Shown here: positions 35,452-45,767 of the stretch, piece after piece
Position numbering within the stretch: the stretch's first letter is position 1
Layout: each line of letters begins with the position of its first letter
NCBI GenBank assembly: GCA_019186945.1
Contig: JABAQJ010000003.1
Span: 102,531-166,530, forward strand
DNA from: Gemmatimonadaceae bacterium
GTDB lineage: Bacteria > Gemmatimonadota > Gemmatimonadetes > Gemmatimonadales > Gemmatimonadaceae
Length of the DNA stretch: 64,000 nt
Direction of reading: 5' to 3'
The notes under the pieces: model-generated
The model's database searches: none
The model's input: the letters and a program-made list of their open reading frames with translations, nothing else
Told to the model about the DNA's origin: nothing
Made by a program: the position numbers and the translations under genes

Positions 35452-36180
35452 ATGGCATCCAGCCTCGCGCCAAGATCCGCCAGCGGAGGCCCGGTGGCGC
35501 TTTTCTGGGCGTCCACCGTCGGCAAGAAGCTCGTCATGGCGGTGACCGGCCTGCTCATGGCGGGGTTTCTCGTCACGCACATGACGGCCAACCTCCTGGC
35601 GTACCTGGGCCCGGACGAGATCAACGCGTACTCCCGGTTCCTTCACACGACGCCCGAGGTTCTCTGGCCGGCCCGCCTGGTCCTCCTCGCCTCCGTGGTT
35701 CTGCACGCCGTGTCCGCGTATCAGCTGTCGCGCACCAGCGCGCGCGCGCGCTCGGAAGACTACGCCGTCCATCGGCTGCAGGTGGCCACCATCGCCTCGC
35801 GCACGATCCGCTGGTTCAGCGTGTTGCTGGCGCTGTTCATAGTGATTCACCTCCTGCACTTCACGTCCGGAACTCTGCTTCCGGGGTTCCTGGAGGGAAA
35901 CCCGTACGCCAACATCGTCACCGGATTCCAGACGCAGCGTGGGATGGCTGTGTTCTACCTGGCGATGATGGTGGTGGTCGGGTTGCACGTGTATCACGGC
36001 GCCTGGAGCTCCATTCGCACGCTCGGGCTATCGCGTCCCAAGGCGCATCCGCTCGTGCGCCCGATCGCGACCATCGTGGCGATCGCGCTCTGGCTGGGCT
36101 TTTCCGCCGTACCGGTCGGAGTGTTGACTGGCGCCATCCGTCCGGCGGGCGACACCACTTACACTGCACACGCCCGTTAG
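35452..36180 (+). CDS. sdhC: Succinate dehydrogenase cytochrome b subunit (type B)
   Basis: 242 residues with five predicted membrane segments, the single large anchor of type-B succinate dehydrogenases (b558 family) instead of separate SdhC and SdhD. Potential haem-ligand histidines appear in [26 protein letters not shown] and [11 protein letters not shown]. It anchors the enzyme and passes electrons to quinone, usually menaquinone. The start ATG 35452 follows GGAA at a short distance. sdhA begins 8 nt after the stop. Confidence 0.92.
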   Translation: MASSLAPRSASGGPVALFWASTVGKKLVMAVTGLLMAGFLVTHMTANLLAYLGPDEINAYSRFLHTTPEVLWPARLVLLASVVLHAVSAYQLSRTSARARSEDYAVHRLQVATIASRTIRWFSVLLALFIVIHLLHFTSGTLLPGFLEGNPYANIVTGFQTQRGMAVFYLAMMVVVGLHVYHGAWSSIRTLGLSRPKAHPLVRPIATIVAIALWLGFSAVPVGVLTGAIRPAGDTTYTAHAR

Positions 36181-36188
36181 GCCGCATC

Positions 36189-38102
36189 ATGGAACTGCGA
36201 TCCAATATTCCATCCGGTCCGCTGCAGCAGAAGTGGGACAAGCACCGCTTCGAGATGAAGCTGGTGAACCCGGCGAACAAGCGGAAGTATCACGTGCTCG
36301 TCGTGGGATCCGGACTGGCCGGTGCATCCGCTGCTGCAACGCTCTCGGAGCTCGGATATCACGTATCGTGCTTCTGTTTCCAGGACTCGCCGCGCCGTGC
36401 ACACTCGATCGCCGCGCAAGGTGGGATCAACGCTGCCAAGAACTACCAGAACGACGGCGATAGTGTCTGGCGGTTGTTCTACGATACGGTCAAGGGTGGC
36501 GATTTCCGTTCGCGGGAAGCCAACGTGTACCGCTTGGCCCAGTTGTCCGTCAACATCATCGATCAGTGCGTGGCGCAGGGTGTGCCATTCGCCCGCGAGT
36601 ATGGCGGCCTGCTTACCAACCGTTCCTTCGGTGGCGCTCAGGTCTCCCGGACCTTCTATGCACGGGGCCAGACCGGCCAGCAACTCCTCCTCGGCGCCTA
36701 TCAGGCGCTGGAGAAGGAGATCGCGAAGGGCGGCGTTACGATGTTCCCGCGCACGGAAATGCTCGACCTCGTCGTCGTGAATGGCAGGGCGCGTGGCATC
36801 GTCGTGCGGGATCTCGTCACCGGCGCCATCACGCCGCACATGGGCCACGCCGTCGTGCTTGCGACCGGTGGCTACGGCAACGTGTTCTACCTGTCGACGA
36901 ACGCCAGGGGATCGAACGCGACGGCGATTTGGCGCGCGCACAAGCGAGGAGCGCTATTCGCCAATCCGTGCTTCACGCAGATCCATCCCACGTGCATCCC
37001 GCAGAGCGGGCACTACCAGTCGAAGCTCACGCTGATGTCCGAGTCGCTCCGCAACGACGGCCGCGTGTGGGTGCCCAGACAGAAGGGGGATGCCCGCGGT
37101 CCGGGACAGATCCCGGAGGAAGAGCGCGACTACTATCTCGAGCGCAAGTACCCGTCATTCGGCAACCTGTCGCCGCGCGACATTGCCTCGCGCGCGGCCA
37201 AGGAAGTGTGCGACGAGGGGCGCGGTGTTGGGCCTGGCGGCTTGGGCGTGTATCTGGACTTCGCGGACGCCATCAGGCGGTTGGGAGAAGACACGATCCG
37301 GGAGCGATACGGAAACCTGTTTGAAATGTACGAGCGGATTACGGACGAGAATCCGTACCGTGTTCCGATGCGCATCTACCCGGCAGTGCATTACACGATG
37401 GGCGGGCTCTGGGTCGACTATAACCTGATGAGCACCATTCCCGGACTTCACGTACTCGGCGAGGCCAATTTCTCCGATCACGGCGCAAACCGTCTTGGCG
37501 CGAGCGCTCTGATGCAGGGCTTGGCGGACGGATACTTCGTGATCCCGTACACCATCGGCCACTACCTGGCAAGCACGCCGCTCGAGCCGGTTGCGCCTGA
37601 CGCGCCGGAGTTGCGTGACGCCGTCCGCAACGTCGAAAACATGGGACAGCAGTTGCTCGGCATCCGCGGGAAACGCACCGTCCAGTCGTTCCATCGCGAA
37701 CTGGGCAAGATCATGTGGGAGCATTGCGGAATGGCCAGAAACGCCGCCGGACTGGAAGAGGCCCTCCGACTAATCCCTGCCGTCCGTGAGGAGTTCTGGA
37801 AGAACGTCACCGTTCCCGGAAGCGGCGCTGAACTGAATCAGTCGCTCGAACATGCCGGGCGCGTTGCCGACTTCCTCGAACTCGCGGAGTTGATGTGTCG
37901 CGACGCGCTGCACCGCGAGGAATCGTGTGGCGGTCACTTCCGAACCGAACACGAGACTCCGGATGGAGAAGCGCAGCGAGACGACTCGCGCTTTGCGTAC
38001 GTTGCCGCCTGGGAGTACCAGGCTAACGGTGCCGCCCCGGTGCTTCACAAGGAGGCACTGCAGTTCGAGAACGTTCACCTCGCCACGCGCAGCTACAAGT
38101 AG
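36189..38102 (+). CDS. sdhA: Succinate dehydrogenase/fumarate reductase flavoprotein subunit (type B)
   Basis: 637 residues. FAD-binding [19 protein letters not shown], the flavin-attachment region [17 protein letters not shown], active-site motifs [11 protein letters not shown] and [13 protein letters not shown], and [18 protein letters not shown]. It oxidises succinate to fumarate. The sequence belongs to the long type with HPTCIPQSG, shared with Bacteroidetes and epsilon-proteobacterial enzymes. Operon order is sdhC-A-B. Confidence 0.95.
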   Translation: MELRSNIPSGPLQQKWDKHRFEMKLVNPANKRKYHVLVVGSGLAGASAAATLSELGYHVSCFCFQDSPRRAHSIAAQGGINAAKNYQNDGDSVWRLFYDTVKGGDFRSREANVYRLAQLSVNIIDQCVAQGVPFAREYGGLLTNRSFGGAQVSRTFYARGQTGQQLLLGAYQALEKEIAKGGVTMFPRTEMLDLVVVNGRARGIVVRDLVTGAITPHMGHAVVLATGGYGNVFYLSTNARGSNATAIWRAHKRGALFANPCFTQIHPTCIPQSGHYQSKLTLMSESLRNDGRVWVPRQKGDARGPGQIPEEERDYYLERKYPSFGNLSPRDIASRAAKEVCDEGRGVGPGGLGVYLDFADAIRRLGEDTIRERYGNLFEMYERITDENPYRVPMRIYPAVHYTMGGLWVDYNLMSTIPGLHVLGEANFSDHGANRLGASALMQGLADGYFVIPYTIGHYLASTPLEPVAPDAPELRDAVRNVENMGQQLLGIRGKRTVQSFHRELGKIMWEHCGMARNAAGLEEALRLIPAVREEFWKNVTVPGSGAELNQSLEHAGRVADFLELAELMCRDALHREESCGGHFRTEHETPDGEAQRDDSRFAYVAAWEYQANGAAPVLHKEALQFENVHLATRSYK

Positions 38103-38104
38103 CG

Positions 38105-38878
38105 ATGCGACTGACACTCAGAGTCTGGCGACAGCCAGCACCGAACGCTGAAGGGCGTCTGGTCACCTACACGGCGGACGATGTCACGCCCGACATGTCG
38201 TTCCTCGAGATGCTCGACGTCGTCAATGAAGGTCTGACAGAGAAGGGCGAGTCACCGATCGCGTTCGATCACGACTGCCGCGAGGGTATCTGTGGAAGTT
38301 GCGGTATGATGATCAACGGTGTGGCGCACGGTCCCATGAAGGCGACGACGACGTGCCAGCTCCATATGCGATCCTTCAAGGACGGCGACACGCTGACGAT
38401 CGAGCCGTGGCGCGCGGCCGCGTTCCCGGTCATACGCGACCTCTGTGTGGACCGAAGTGCGTTCGATCGGATCATTCAGGCCGGGGGCTATGTTTCTGTC
38501 GCAACCGGCAATGCACCGGATGGCAATACGTTACCTGTCGCCAAGGGAGACGCAGAAGCGGCGATGGATGCCGCCGCCTGCATCGGTTGTGGCGCATGCG
38601 TCGCCGCCTGCCCAAACGGAAGCGCTTCCCTGTTCACGGCGGCGAAACTGTCGCATCTGAGCCACCTGCCGCAGGGGCAGCCAGAGCGCTATCGGCGCGC
38701 GTTGATGATGGTCGCGCAGATGGACGAGGAGTCGTTCGGCAACTGTACGTGGTTCGGCGAGTGTCAGGAGGCTTGTCCGAAGGACGTCTCGATCGACGAG
38801 ATCGCGCGCATGAACCGCGACTTCTGGATGGCTTCGCTGTTCGAGCGCGACGAGAAGGTGAGCACTGGCACTGGATAA
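38105..38878 (+). CDS. sdhB: Succinate dehydrogenase iron-sulfur subunit
   Basis: 257 residues. 2Fe-2S site [12 protein letters not shown] with a later Cys in TTTC; 4Fe-4S site [14 protein letters not shown]; 3Fe-4S site [14 protein letters not shown]. It moves electrons from SdhA to the haem/quinone site in SdhC. It starts 2 nt after sdhA. Confidence 0.95.
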   Translation: MRLTLRVWRQPAPNAEGRLVTYTADDVTPDMSFLEMLDVVNEGLTEKGESPIAFDHDCREGICGSCGMMINGVAHGPMKATTTCQLHMRSFKDGDTLTIEPWRAAAFPVIRDLCVDRSAFDRIIQAGGYVSVATGNAPDGNTLPVAKGDAEAAMDAAACIGCGACVAACPNGSASLFTAAKLSHLSHLPQGQPERYRRALMMVAQMDEESFGNCTWFGECQEACPKDVSIDEIARMNRDFWMASLFERDEKVSTGTG

Positions 38879-39140
38879 GCGTCGCCTGACAGTCGCTTCG
38901 TGCTGACAGTGGCTCGCCGGGCGCGCAGCTCGTTACGGCGAACCATTGCGAGTGCGCCGTCATCTGGACAATACGACATCGCGCTAGCATCTGCATGCGA
39001 ACCAGGTGAATGCCGAACCATCGCTGCCGGGGTGACGCTGCGGAGGGCGTTGGAGGCTTGTGCACAGCGGCGCAATACAACGGATTCGACGCTGTATTTC
39101 CAACGACCGCCGTGAGTGCAAACACGCGTGCGCGAATTGG
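38879..39140. other. Intergenic region between sdhB and the nuo promoter
   Basis: Together with the promoter and leader this is a 335-nt gap. I see no convincing gene. The octamer CTGACAGT occurs twice at 38886-38893 and 38903-38910, 17 nt apart (start to start), which would place both on one helix face over roughly one and a half turns; it may be chance or an operator. A weak pair TTGCGA and CAATAC spaced 17 nt lies near 38947-38975. No terminator hairpin with a T run is visible after sdhB. Confidence 0.4.
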
Positions 39141-39170
39141 TTGACACTCCTTGGCGGCGATGGATAAGTT
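39141..39170 (+). promoter_or_regulatory. Promoter of the nuo operon
   Basis: TTGACA at 39141-39146, 18-nt spacer, TAAGTT at 39165-39170. The predicted start near 39177 leaves a leader of about 37 nt. The leader contains GTGAAA-TT-TTTCAC (39186-39199), an inverted repeat just before the ribosome-binding site. Confidence 0.8.
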
Positions 39171-39213
39171 TTCTCGGCTGCGCAAGTGAAATTTTTCACG
39201 AGCAGGGAGCGTG

Positions 39214-39618
39214 ATGGACCGAACGTACCTTCCAATACTCCTCCTCTTCGGTTTCGTGGCGATCAATGCCGTGGTGATGGTTGGGCTCTCCCACCTCACC
39301 ATGCGGTCGCGCCCATCGCCGGTGAAAGACCAACCGTACGAGTCCGGCATCCCGCCGCTGGGTGATGCGCGCGAACGGTTCTCCGTCAAGTTCTACATGG
39401 TGGCGATGTTGTTCATCATCTTCGACATCGAAACCGTGTTCATGCTGCCGTGGAGCGTCTACTACCGGCAACTCTCGTGTGCGCAACCGCTCGTGAATGG
39501 CGTGTGTCCGGCCGGCGCGGTGTCGTTCTTCGGTCTCGGCGAGATGATCGTTTTCATCCTCATCCTGCTCGTTGGCTACATCTACGTCTGGAAGAAGGGA
39601 GCGCTGCAATGGGACTGA
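39214..39618 (+). CDS. nuoA: NADH-quinone oxidoreductase subunit A
   Basis: 134 residues from ATG 39214 (GTG 39211 adds one residue); AGGGAG lies 4 nt before the ATG. Three membrane segments, with the conserved loop [20 protein letters not shown] and the acidic [11 protein letters not shown]. It is a membrane subunit near the quinone site of complex I and opens the 14-gene operon. The stop overlaps nuoB. Confidence 0.95.
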   Translation: MDRTYLPILLLFGFVAINAVVMVGLSHLTMRSRPSPVKDQPYESGIPPLGDARERFSVKFYMVAMLFIIFDIETVFMLPWSVYYRQLSCAQPLVNGVCPAGAVSFFGLGEMIVFILILLVGYIYVWKKGALQWD

Positions 39619-40235
39619 CATCCCGTCCCCAACCGGACGTCATCACCGTCGATCCTTCATCGCAGGACGGCTGGGTCACGACGCGGCTGGACTTTCTCGT
39701 GAACTGGTCACGCGCGAATTCGCTTTGGCCGATGCCGTTCGGAACCGCCTGCTGTGCCATCGAGTTCATGGCCACCGCCGCCAGCCGTTTCGATCTTGCC
39801 CGATTCGGAATGGAGCGCATGTCCTTTTCGCCGCGCCAGGCGGATGTGTTGATCTGTGCGGGGCGCGTGCCATTCAAGCTGGCGCCCGTGATCCGGCGCA
39901 TCTGGCAGCAGATGTCGCAGCCGAAGTGGGCCATCTCCATGGGAGCGTGCGCGTCGACTGGCGGGATGTTCGACACCTACGCGGTGGTGCAGGGAATCGA
40001 CACGATCATTCCGGTCGACGTGTACGTGCCCGGTTGTCCCCCGCGTCCCGAGGGGTTGATCTACGGCATCATGATGTTGCAGCAGAAGGTGATGCGCGAA
40101 CGCATGAAGGACGAGTCTCTCCGCGTGGAAATGGAGCCCGATCCCAGGAGCAATCTCTACATCCCGCCGTCGGTGATCGACGAGTTGTCGGAGCCGTTCG
40201 GCAATTCCGTGAACCAGACGCGATCGAGTGTGTGA
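39609..40235 (+). CDS. nuoB: NADH-quinone oxidoreductase subunit B
   Basis: 208 residues from ATG 39609, inside the end of nuoA. Cluster N2 ligands: [10 protein letters not shown] (adjacent Cys pair), [10 protein letters not shown] and [10 protein letters not shown]. It hands electrons from the last iron-sulphur cluster to quinone. The C-terminal 40 residues extend beyond the minimal family core. Confidence 0.95.
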   Translation: MGLTSRPQPDVITVDPSSQDGWVTTRLDFLVNWSRANSLWPMPFGTACCAIEFMATAASRFDLARFGMERMSFSPRQADVLICAGRVPFKLAPVIRRIWQQMSQPKWAISMGACASTGGMFDTYAVVQGIDTIIPVDVYVPGCPPRPEGLIYGIMMLQQKVMRERMKDESLRVEMEPDPRSNLYIPPSVIDELSEPFGNSVNQTRSSV

Positions 40236-40933
40236 GCGTGTCGATCACTGTCCAGTATCCGGGTAGTGGTGAGCCTGGCGCTCCCTCGCCTGTAACGCCG
40301 AAAAACGTGCCACACCGCGGCGGGCCGATGAACCCGAGCGTTGTCCGATTGCGCGAGCGATTCGGAGCGGCAATTGTACGAGCCGAAGTTGGCTGGGGCG
40401 AGACGAACGTAGTGGTGAGCGGCAGCGTCCTGCTCGATGTCGTGCGCTATCTGCACGACGATCCTGCGGAACGCTACGACTACTTGAGCGACGTAACGGC
40501 GGTCGAATATCGCGACGCCGGACTTCCCCTCGAGGTCGTCTGGCATCTCCGTTCTCTCCCGTACCGGCGTTTTCTCAGGCTGAAGGTGCTGATCGAACCT
40601 GGTGCACCGCTCCGCGTGGCGAGCGTGTGGTCGGTATACAAGGGTGCGGACTGGCTCGAGCGCGAGGCGTTCGACATGTTCGGCATCGTGTTCGAGGGGC
40701 ATCCCGATCTGCGGCGCATCCTGCTGTGGGAGCAGTACAAGGAGGGCTTCCCGCTGCGAAAGGACTTTCCGTTGCGGGGCCGGTTCTCGCGTTCGGAGCA
40801 GCTGGTCCAGGCACTGGCCGCGAACCCGGAAGCGCGGTATTCGATGGAGGAGCTGTCGATTGCCGATGCGTTCGAGGATCTGCCGGTGGACATGCGGGGC
40901 CGCCTGGTGCGCGGCGAGAAGACGGGGGAATAG
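40232..40933 (+). CDS. nuoC: NADH-quinone oxidoreductase subunit C
   Basis: 233 residues from GTG 40232, overlapping the nuoB stop; ATG 40328 is a plausible internal start that would give 201 residues and begin right at the homologous part ([13 protein letters not shown]). The core signature is [24 protein letters not shown] plus [12 protein letters not shown]. It belongs to the peripheral arm and binds NuoD. Confidence 0.9.
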   Translation: MSVSITVQYPGSGEPGAPSPVTPKNVPHRGGPMNPSVVRLRERFGAAIVRAEVGWGETNVVVSGSVLLDVVRYLHDDPAERYDYLSDVTAVEYRDAGLPLEVVWHLRSLPYRRFLRLKVLIEPGAPLRVASVWSVYKGADWLEREAFDMFGIVFEGHPDLRRILLWEQYKEGFPLRKDFPLRGRFSRSEQLVQALAANPEARYSMEELSIADAFEDLPVDMRGRLVRGEKTGE

Positions 40934-40936
40934 ACT

Positions 40937-42244
40937 GTGACCACGAAGCAGGTCGAGGTCTCGCTTTCGACTACGGGGCTGGACGCCCAGGGACGACCGC
41001 AACGTGTGCCGCTCGTCGTGGATGCTGCCGGAAACGTCGTCGAGATGCCGCCGCCGGCAGCGCTCGAGCCCGAGCTGGAAGGCGAGCACATGCTGATCAA
41101 CATTGGCCCGCAGCACCCGGCAACGCACGGTGTGCTCCGCCTGGTGTTGGAGCTGGATGGGGAAACGGTCGTGCGCTGCATCCCGCACGTGGGATATCTC
41201 CACTGCGGTTTCGAGAAGATCGGCGAGTACCGACAGTACAACCAGATCATTCCGTGGACTGACCGCGAGGACTACCTGAACTCTCCAGGGAACAACGTCG
41301 CGTTTGCCATGGCCGCGGAACGATTGTTCGGCATCGAGATCACGCCACGATGCACCGTGCTGCGCGTGATCGCGATGGAGCTGTCGCGCATCATGTCGCA
41401 TCTCGTCTGGCTGGGCACGACATGCATCGACATCGGGGCCTTCACCCCGTTTCTCTGGGCATTCCAGCGGCGCGAGCAGATCTACAATCTTCTCGAGAGC
41501 TGGATTGGCGCGCGCCTGACGACCACGCTCACCCGCGTGGGTGGCATGGGCGCGGACATTCCTGACGGTTTCGTGGAGAACCTGCGCGACTTCAACCGGG
41601 ACTTCCCGGGCACGATCGACGAGATCGACCGCATGGTTACGCGAAACGGGATCTGGGTCGGGCGGACGATCGGTATTGGCGCGATGACCGCGGACGAGGC
41701 CGTCAACTACGGCCTGTCGGGCTCGATGGTACGCGCTTCCGGCGTCGCCTACGACGTGAGGAAGGATTTCCCGTATCTCGACTACGAGACCTACGACTTC
41801 GACGTTCCCGTCGGCAGCACCGGCGATGTTTACGACCGTTTCCTCGTCAGGATGGAGGAGCTCCGGCAGTCCGTGCGGATTCTCGAGCAGGCGGTCGCCC
41901 GGCTCCCGGACGGCCCCGTGAACGTCGCCGACGCGCGCGTCATTCTTCCGCCGAAAAGCAAGGCGACGAGCGAGATCGAGTCCATGATCCATCACTTCAA
42001 GCAGGTGATGGAGGGGCCGCGACCGCCGGCTGGGGAGTCCTATGTCGCTGTCGAGAGTCCGAAGGGAGAGAAGGGCTACTACCTGGTTTCCGACGGAACG
42101 CCAAAGCCGGTGCGATGGCGCATCCGGCCACCTTCTTTCGTCAACCTGTCCGCCATCCCCCGGATGGTCGAGGGACATCTGCTGTCGGATGTCATCGCGA
42201 TCAACGCCAGCATCGATATCGTGATGGGAGAGATCGATCGATGA
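40937..42244 (+). CDS. nuoD: NADH-quinone oxidoreductase subunit D
   Basis: 435 residues from GTG 40937. It carries the hydrogenase-derived signatures NIGPQHPATHGVLRL, PHVGYLHCGFEKIGE and GVVYD-like SGVAYDVRKDFPY. The quinone cavity Tyr and His residues fall in these motifs. The first 45 residues are an extension rich in Pro and Glu. nuoE starts 40 nt later; one copy of the GCCTAACG octamer lies in the gap. Confidence 0.95.
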   Translation: MTTKQVEVSLSTTGLDAQGRPQRVPLVVDAAGNVVEMPPPAALEPELEGEHMLINIGPQHPATHGVLRLVLELDGETVVRCIPHVGYLHCGFEKIGEYRQYNQIIPWTDREDYLNSPGNNVAFAMAAERLFGIEITPRCTVLRVIAMELSRIMSHLVWLGTTCIDIGAFTPFLWAFQRREQIYNLLESWIGARLTTTLTRVGGMGADIPDGFVENLRDFNRDFPGTIDEIDRMVTRNGIWVGRTIGIGAMTADEAVNYGLSGSMVRASGVAYDVRKDFPYLDYETYDFDVPVGSTGDVYDRFLVRMEELRQSVRILEQAVARLPDGPVNVADARVILPPKSKATSEIESMIHHFKQVMEGPRPPAGESYVAVESPKGEKGYYLVSDGTPKPVRWRIRPPSFVNLSAIPRMVEGHLLSDVIAINASIDIVMGEIDR

Positions 42245-42284
42245 CCAGTCCGGTGCCTAACGTTCGATCAGGAGCAGTTCACGC

Positions 42285-42827
42285 ATGAGCCACGGACCGT
42301 CCGCCAGCGCTGGCGCCATTATCAGGTCGGGGCACCACGACGATGCGCCATACGAACCGGTCTTCGTCGGCGAGGCGAAGGTGCGCCTCGACGAGCTCGT
42401 AAAGCGGTATCCGCGCAAGGTGGGGGCGCTGTTGCCGGCGCTCTGGATGGTGCAGGAGGCGCGTGGCTGGGTCAGCGAGGCAGGCATGGCGGAGGTGGCG
42501 GCACAACTCGATGTCACGCCGGCGTACGTGAAGGGTGTCGTCACCTTCTACACGATGTACAACCAGCACCCGGTGGGGAAATACCTCATCCAGGTGTGCA
42601 CGACCACACCGTGCCATGTGTGCGGTGCCGAAGATGTGGTAAGAGCGTTCCTCGATCAGACTGGATGCGGTGAACTCGGTGTCACGTCCGAGGACGGTCG
42701 CTACACCGTGATAGAAGTGGAATGCCTTGGGGCATGCGGCTTCGCGACGCCGGTCATGGTCAATTCGGATTTCCTGGAATCGGTGAGCGCGGATCGCGTC
42801 GCGGACGTTCTGGGCCGCTACCGGTAG
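42285..42827 (+). CDS. nuoE: NADH-quinone oxidoreductase subunit E
   Basis: 180 residues. The thioredoxin-like 2Fe-2S (N1a) site is CTTTPC ... CLGAC (four Cys). The N-terminal helical part starts about residue 25, after a low-complexity lead. It belongs to the NADH-input module with NuoF and NuoG. Confidence 0.94.
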   Translation: MSHGPSASAGAIIRSGHHDDAPYEPVFVGEAKVRLDELVKRYPRKVGALLPALWMVQEARGWVSEAGMAEVAAQLDVTPAYVKGVVTFYTMYNQHPVGKYLIQVCTTTPCHVCGAEDVVRAFLDQTGCGELGVTSEDGRYTVIEVECLGACGFATPVMVNSDFLESVSADRVADVLGRYR

Positions 42828-42882
42828 GGCGAGCCGTCCTCGTCAGTCGTCTAATCGTTTCACGTCTCTGGACTCTGTCGTC

Positions 42883-44199
42883 ATGGGTTATCCGTACAAG
42901 CCACACGCCAGCGAAACACTCGTGCTGTCGACGCATTTCGGCGATCCCGAAGCGCGCACGCTGAAAGGGTGGAAGGATCGCGGTGGGTACCGCGCGCTCG
43001 AAACCGCGTTAGGCATGGATCCGGCCGCGATTATCGGCGTGATCAAGGAGTCTGGACTGCGGGGACGGGGTGGGGCCGGCTTTCCCACCGGCCTGAAATG
43101 GTCCTTCATGAAACCGGACGACGGCAAGCCGCATTATCTCTGCTGCAACGCCGACGAGTCCGAGCCGGGAACGTTCAAGGATCGCGAGATCATGCGTTGG
43201 ACGCCGCACGCCCTGATCGAAGGCTGCGCCATCGGCGCCTACGCGATCGGCGCCGAGACCTGCTACATCTACATCCGCGGCGAGTTCACCGAACCGCTGC
43301 AGCGGATGGAAGACGCACTCGCTGAGGCCCGTGCGGCAGGAATCGTCGGCAGGAATGCCATGGGGACGGGCAAGACGATCAACGTGTGGGTGCACAAGGG
43401 CGCCGGCGCGTACATCTGCGGCGAAGAGACCGCGCTGATGAACTCGATCGAGGGAAAGCGCGGCAACCCACGGATCAAACCGCCGTTCCCGGCCGTTGCC
43501 GGCGTTTTCGGCATGCCGACGACGATCAACAACGTCGAGACGCTCACGGCCGTCCCGCATATCCTGAATCAGGGCGGCGCGTGGTACAAGAACTTCGCGC
43601 GCTCGGATAATCCGAAGTCCACTGGAACGAAGCTCTGGAGCGTGTGCGGCAACATCGCCCGGCCCGGCAATTACGAAATGGTGATGGGCTTCCCCTTCGG
43701 GGAGTTCCTGCGGGATATCTGCGGTGGTGCGCTGCCCGGTCGTGAACTCCGCGCGATCATTCCCGGTGGATCCAGCGTGCCGATCATCAACATGGAAGAG
43801 GCCGATCGCGCCCTGATGGACTATGAGGGAATGGCGGCTGTTGGCACCATGCTGGGTTCTGCGGGCTGCATAGTTATCGACAACGCCCAGAGCATTCCCA
43901 GGCAGGTGGCGCGCCTGGCGCGCTTCTACGCGCACGAAAGCTGTGCCCAGTGCACCCAGTGCCGCGAAGGAACGGCATGGACGACGAAGATCCTCGAGCG
44001 AATCGTCGCCGGCAACGGCACGGCGGAGGATCTCGACACACTGCTGGATGTGGCGGATGACATGACGGGCAAAACGATCTGCGTGCTGAGCGATTCGTGC
44101 GCCGTGCCGGTGGTCTCGGCGTTGCAGCGCTTCCGTGGCGACTTCGAGGCGCTGATCACGAAGAAGACCGTCCACACAGTTCCGGTCGTGGTGTCGTGA
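42883..44199 (+). CDS. nuoF: NADH-quinone oxidoreductase subunit F
   Basis: 438 residues. FMN/NADH-binding GLRGRGGAGFPTGLKWSFM, CNADESEPGTFKDREIM, and AYICGEETALMNSIEGKRG. The 4Fe-4S (N3) site is CAQCTQC plus a later Cys in LSDSCAVP. It oxidises NADH. Start ATG 42883; the 55-nt gap from nuoE shows no regulatory signal I can identify. The stop overlaps nuoG by 1 nt (TGATG). Confidence 0.95.
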   Translation: MGYPYKPHASETLVLSTHFGDPEARTLKGWKDRGGYRALETALGMDPAAIIGVIKESGLRGRGGAGFPTGLKWSFMKPDDGKPHYLCCNADESEPGTFKDREIMRWTPHALIEGCAIGAYAIGAETCYIYIRGEFTEPLQRMEDALAEARAAGIVGRNAMGTGKTINVWVHKGAGAYICGEETALMNSIEGKRGNPRIKPPFPAVAGVFGMPTTINNVETLTAVPHILNQGGAWYKNFARSDNPKSTGTKLWSVCGNIARPGNYEMVMGFPFGEFLRDICGGALPGRELRAIIPGGSSVPIINMEEADRALMDYEGMAAVGTMLGSAGCIVIDNAQSIPRQVARLARFYAHESCAQCTQCREGTAWTTKILERIVAGNGTAEDLDTLLDVADDMTGKTICVLSDSCAVPVVSALQRFRGDFEALITKKTVHTVPVVVS

Positions 44200-45767
44200 T
44201 GTCGGACTCCGGCATGGTGAACCTGACGATCGAAGGCCGAGCGGTCAGCGTCGAACCGGGTACGTCCGTCCTGGAGGCGGCCAAGACCGTCGGCGTGCTG
44301 ATCCCGCACTACTGCTATCACCCGGGACTGCCGGTGGCCGGATCGTGCCGGATGTGCCTGGTGGATGTGGAGAAAGCGCCCAAGCTGGCCCCGGCATGCG
44401 CCACCGCGGTGGCCGAGGGACAGGTCATTCGCGTCCACACCGAAAAGGCGCGAACGGCCCGCAAGGGTGTGCTCGAAATGCTGCTCATCAATCATCCGCT
44501 CGACTGCCCGATCTGCGACAGGTCAGGCGAGTGCGAGTTGCAGGACTTCACATACCAGGAGGGCCCGGCCGAGTCCCGGTATCGCGACCCGAAGCGATTC
44601 AATCCTGTGGAGGATTTCGGAGGTGATGTCGTTTACGTCCCGAACCGCTGCATCCTCTGTACACGCTGCGTGCGCTTCATGGACGACGTCGCGCATGACC
44701 CGGTTCTCAACGTGGAAGAACGCGGCGACCGCGCCCACATCGGCAAGTTCGAGGGAAAGGATCTCACGCATCCGTGGGCCGCGAATGTAATCGACCTCTG
44801 TCCGGTCGGCGCCCTGGTGTCCAAGGATTTCCTCAACAAGGCCAGGGTGTGGGAGCTGGATCGTGCAGCATCGGTGTGCACCGGGTGTTCGCAGGGCTGC
44901 AACCTCGTGGTGGAGACGCGGGACAACGTGGTGATGCGCCTCAAGCCCCGGCCCAACCCCGAGGTCAACGAGTTCTTCATCTGCGATCACGGACGGCTGA
45001 ACTACCGTTGGATGAACCGGCGTGACCGCCTGGAGTCACCGGCGATCCGCGGGGCCGGCGGCTACGAAGCTGTGGACTGGGACGTCGCCACGGCGGGAGC
45101 GGCCCGTATCCTGAAGGGAAAGCGGGTTTTCGTCCTCGCTTCGCCAAATCTCTCGAACGAGGCGTTGTGGCTGTTGTCACGTCTGATCCGGAAGAGCGGT
45201 GGCGCCGGCGCCTTCCGGATGCCGAACGGGTCCGAAGCGCCACTGCCCGGCGTGGTTGACCTGGCACTTCGCGCGGATCGGGCGGCCAACGGCGCGGGTG
45301 CCGAATTGCTCGGAATGACGCGATCGGAATCCCCGCTCGGCGGTCTGCAGGCAGGCGATGCCCTCCTGATCGTCGATCACGACCTTGCCCCGGAAGACGT
45401 GGCCTTTGCAGGACGCGCTTCAGCGGTTGTAGTAGCCGGAACTGCGATGCCGGCGGGTCTCGAACGTGCCGATGTGCTGCTCCCGATGTGCAACGTCGTA
45501 GAGGAAGACGGCACGTTCACCAATCTGCGTGGCCGCGTGCAACGATTTCTGCAGGCGAAGGCACCATCGGGACTGGCGCGCCCTTCGTGGTACGTGCTTT
45601 CCGGTTTGTGCACGGCGTTGGGGGATTCCGCTGAGTATTTCTCTGCCAGCGCGGTCTTCGATGCACTCGCGACCGAGCACACGGAGTTCGCCGGCATGAG
45701 CTACGGGGTGCTCGGCCTGCGCGGTCGGCGTATCGCGAGTCAGGCAGATGCCGAGGTGAGGGCATGA
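44199..45767 (+). CDS. nuoG: NADH-quinone oxidoreductase subunit G (short form)
   Basis: 522 residues from ATG 44199; E. coli NuoG has 908. N-terminal 2Fe-2S with PHYCYHPGLPVAGSCRMC, the His-ligated cluster HPLDCPICDRSGEC, the 4Fe-4S site CILCTRC, and the extra N7-type motif CTGCSQGC with a later Cys in FFICDHGR. The molybdopterin-like C-terminal domain is much reduced but still has VLLPMCNVVEEDGTFTNLRGR, the end motif of that fold. It transfers electrons from NuoE/F to NuoI. Confidence 0.94.
   Translation: MSDSGMVNLTIEGRAVSVEPGTSVLEAAKTVGVLIPHYCYHPGLPVAGSCRMCLVDVEKAPKLAPACATAVAEGQVIRVHTEKARTARKGVLEMLLINHPLDCPICDRSGECELQDFTYQEGPAESRYRDPKRFNPVEDFGGDVVYVPNRCILCTRCVRFMDDVAHDPVLNVEERGDRAHIGKFEGKDLTHPWAANVIDLCPVGALVSKDFLNKARVWELDRAASVCTGCSQGCNLVVETRDNVVMRLKPRPNPEVNEFFICDHGRLNYRWMNRRDRLESPAIRGAGGYEAVDWDVATAGAARILKGKRVFVLASPNLSNEALWLLSRLIRKSGGAGAFRMPNGSEAPLPGVVDLALRADRAANGAGAELLGMTRSESPLGGLQAGDALLIVDHDLAPEDVAFAGRASAVVVAGTAMPAGLERADVLLPMCNVVEEDGTFTNLRGRVQRFLQAKAPSGLARPSWYVLSGLCTALGDSAEYFSASAVFDALATEHTEFAGMSYGVLGLRGRRIASQADAEVRA

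Noticed and set aside
38886-38910. Direct repeat CTGACAGT x2 as a defined operator
   Set aside because: Only two copies, no known regulator nearby; noted in the intergenic entry but not claimed.
38900-39115. 71-codon open frame between sdhB and nuoA
   Set aside because: Long random frames are common at this GC content; no motif or convincing start supports it.
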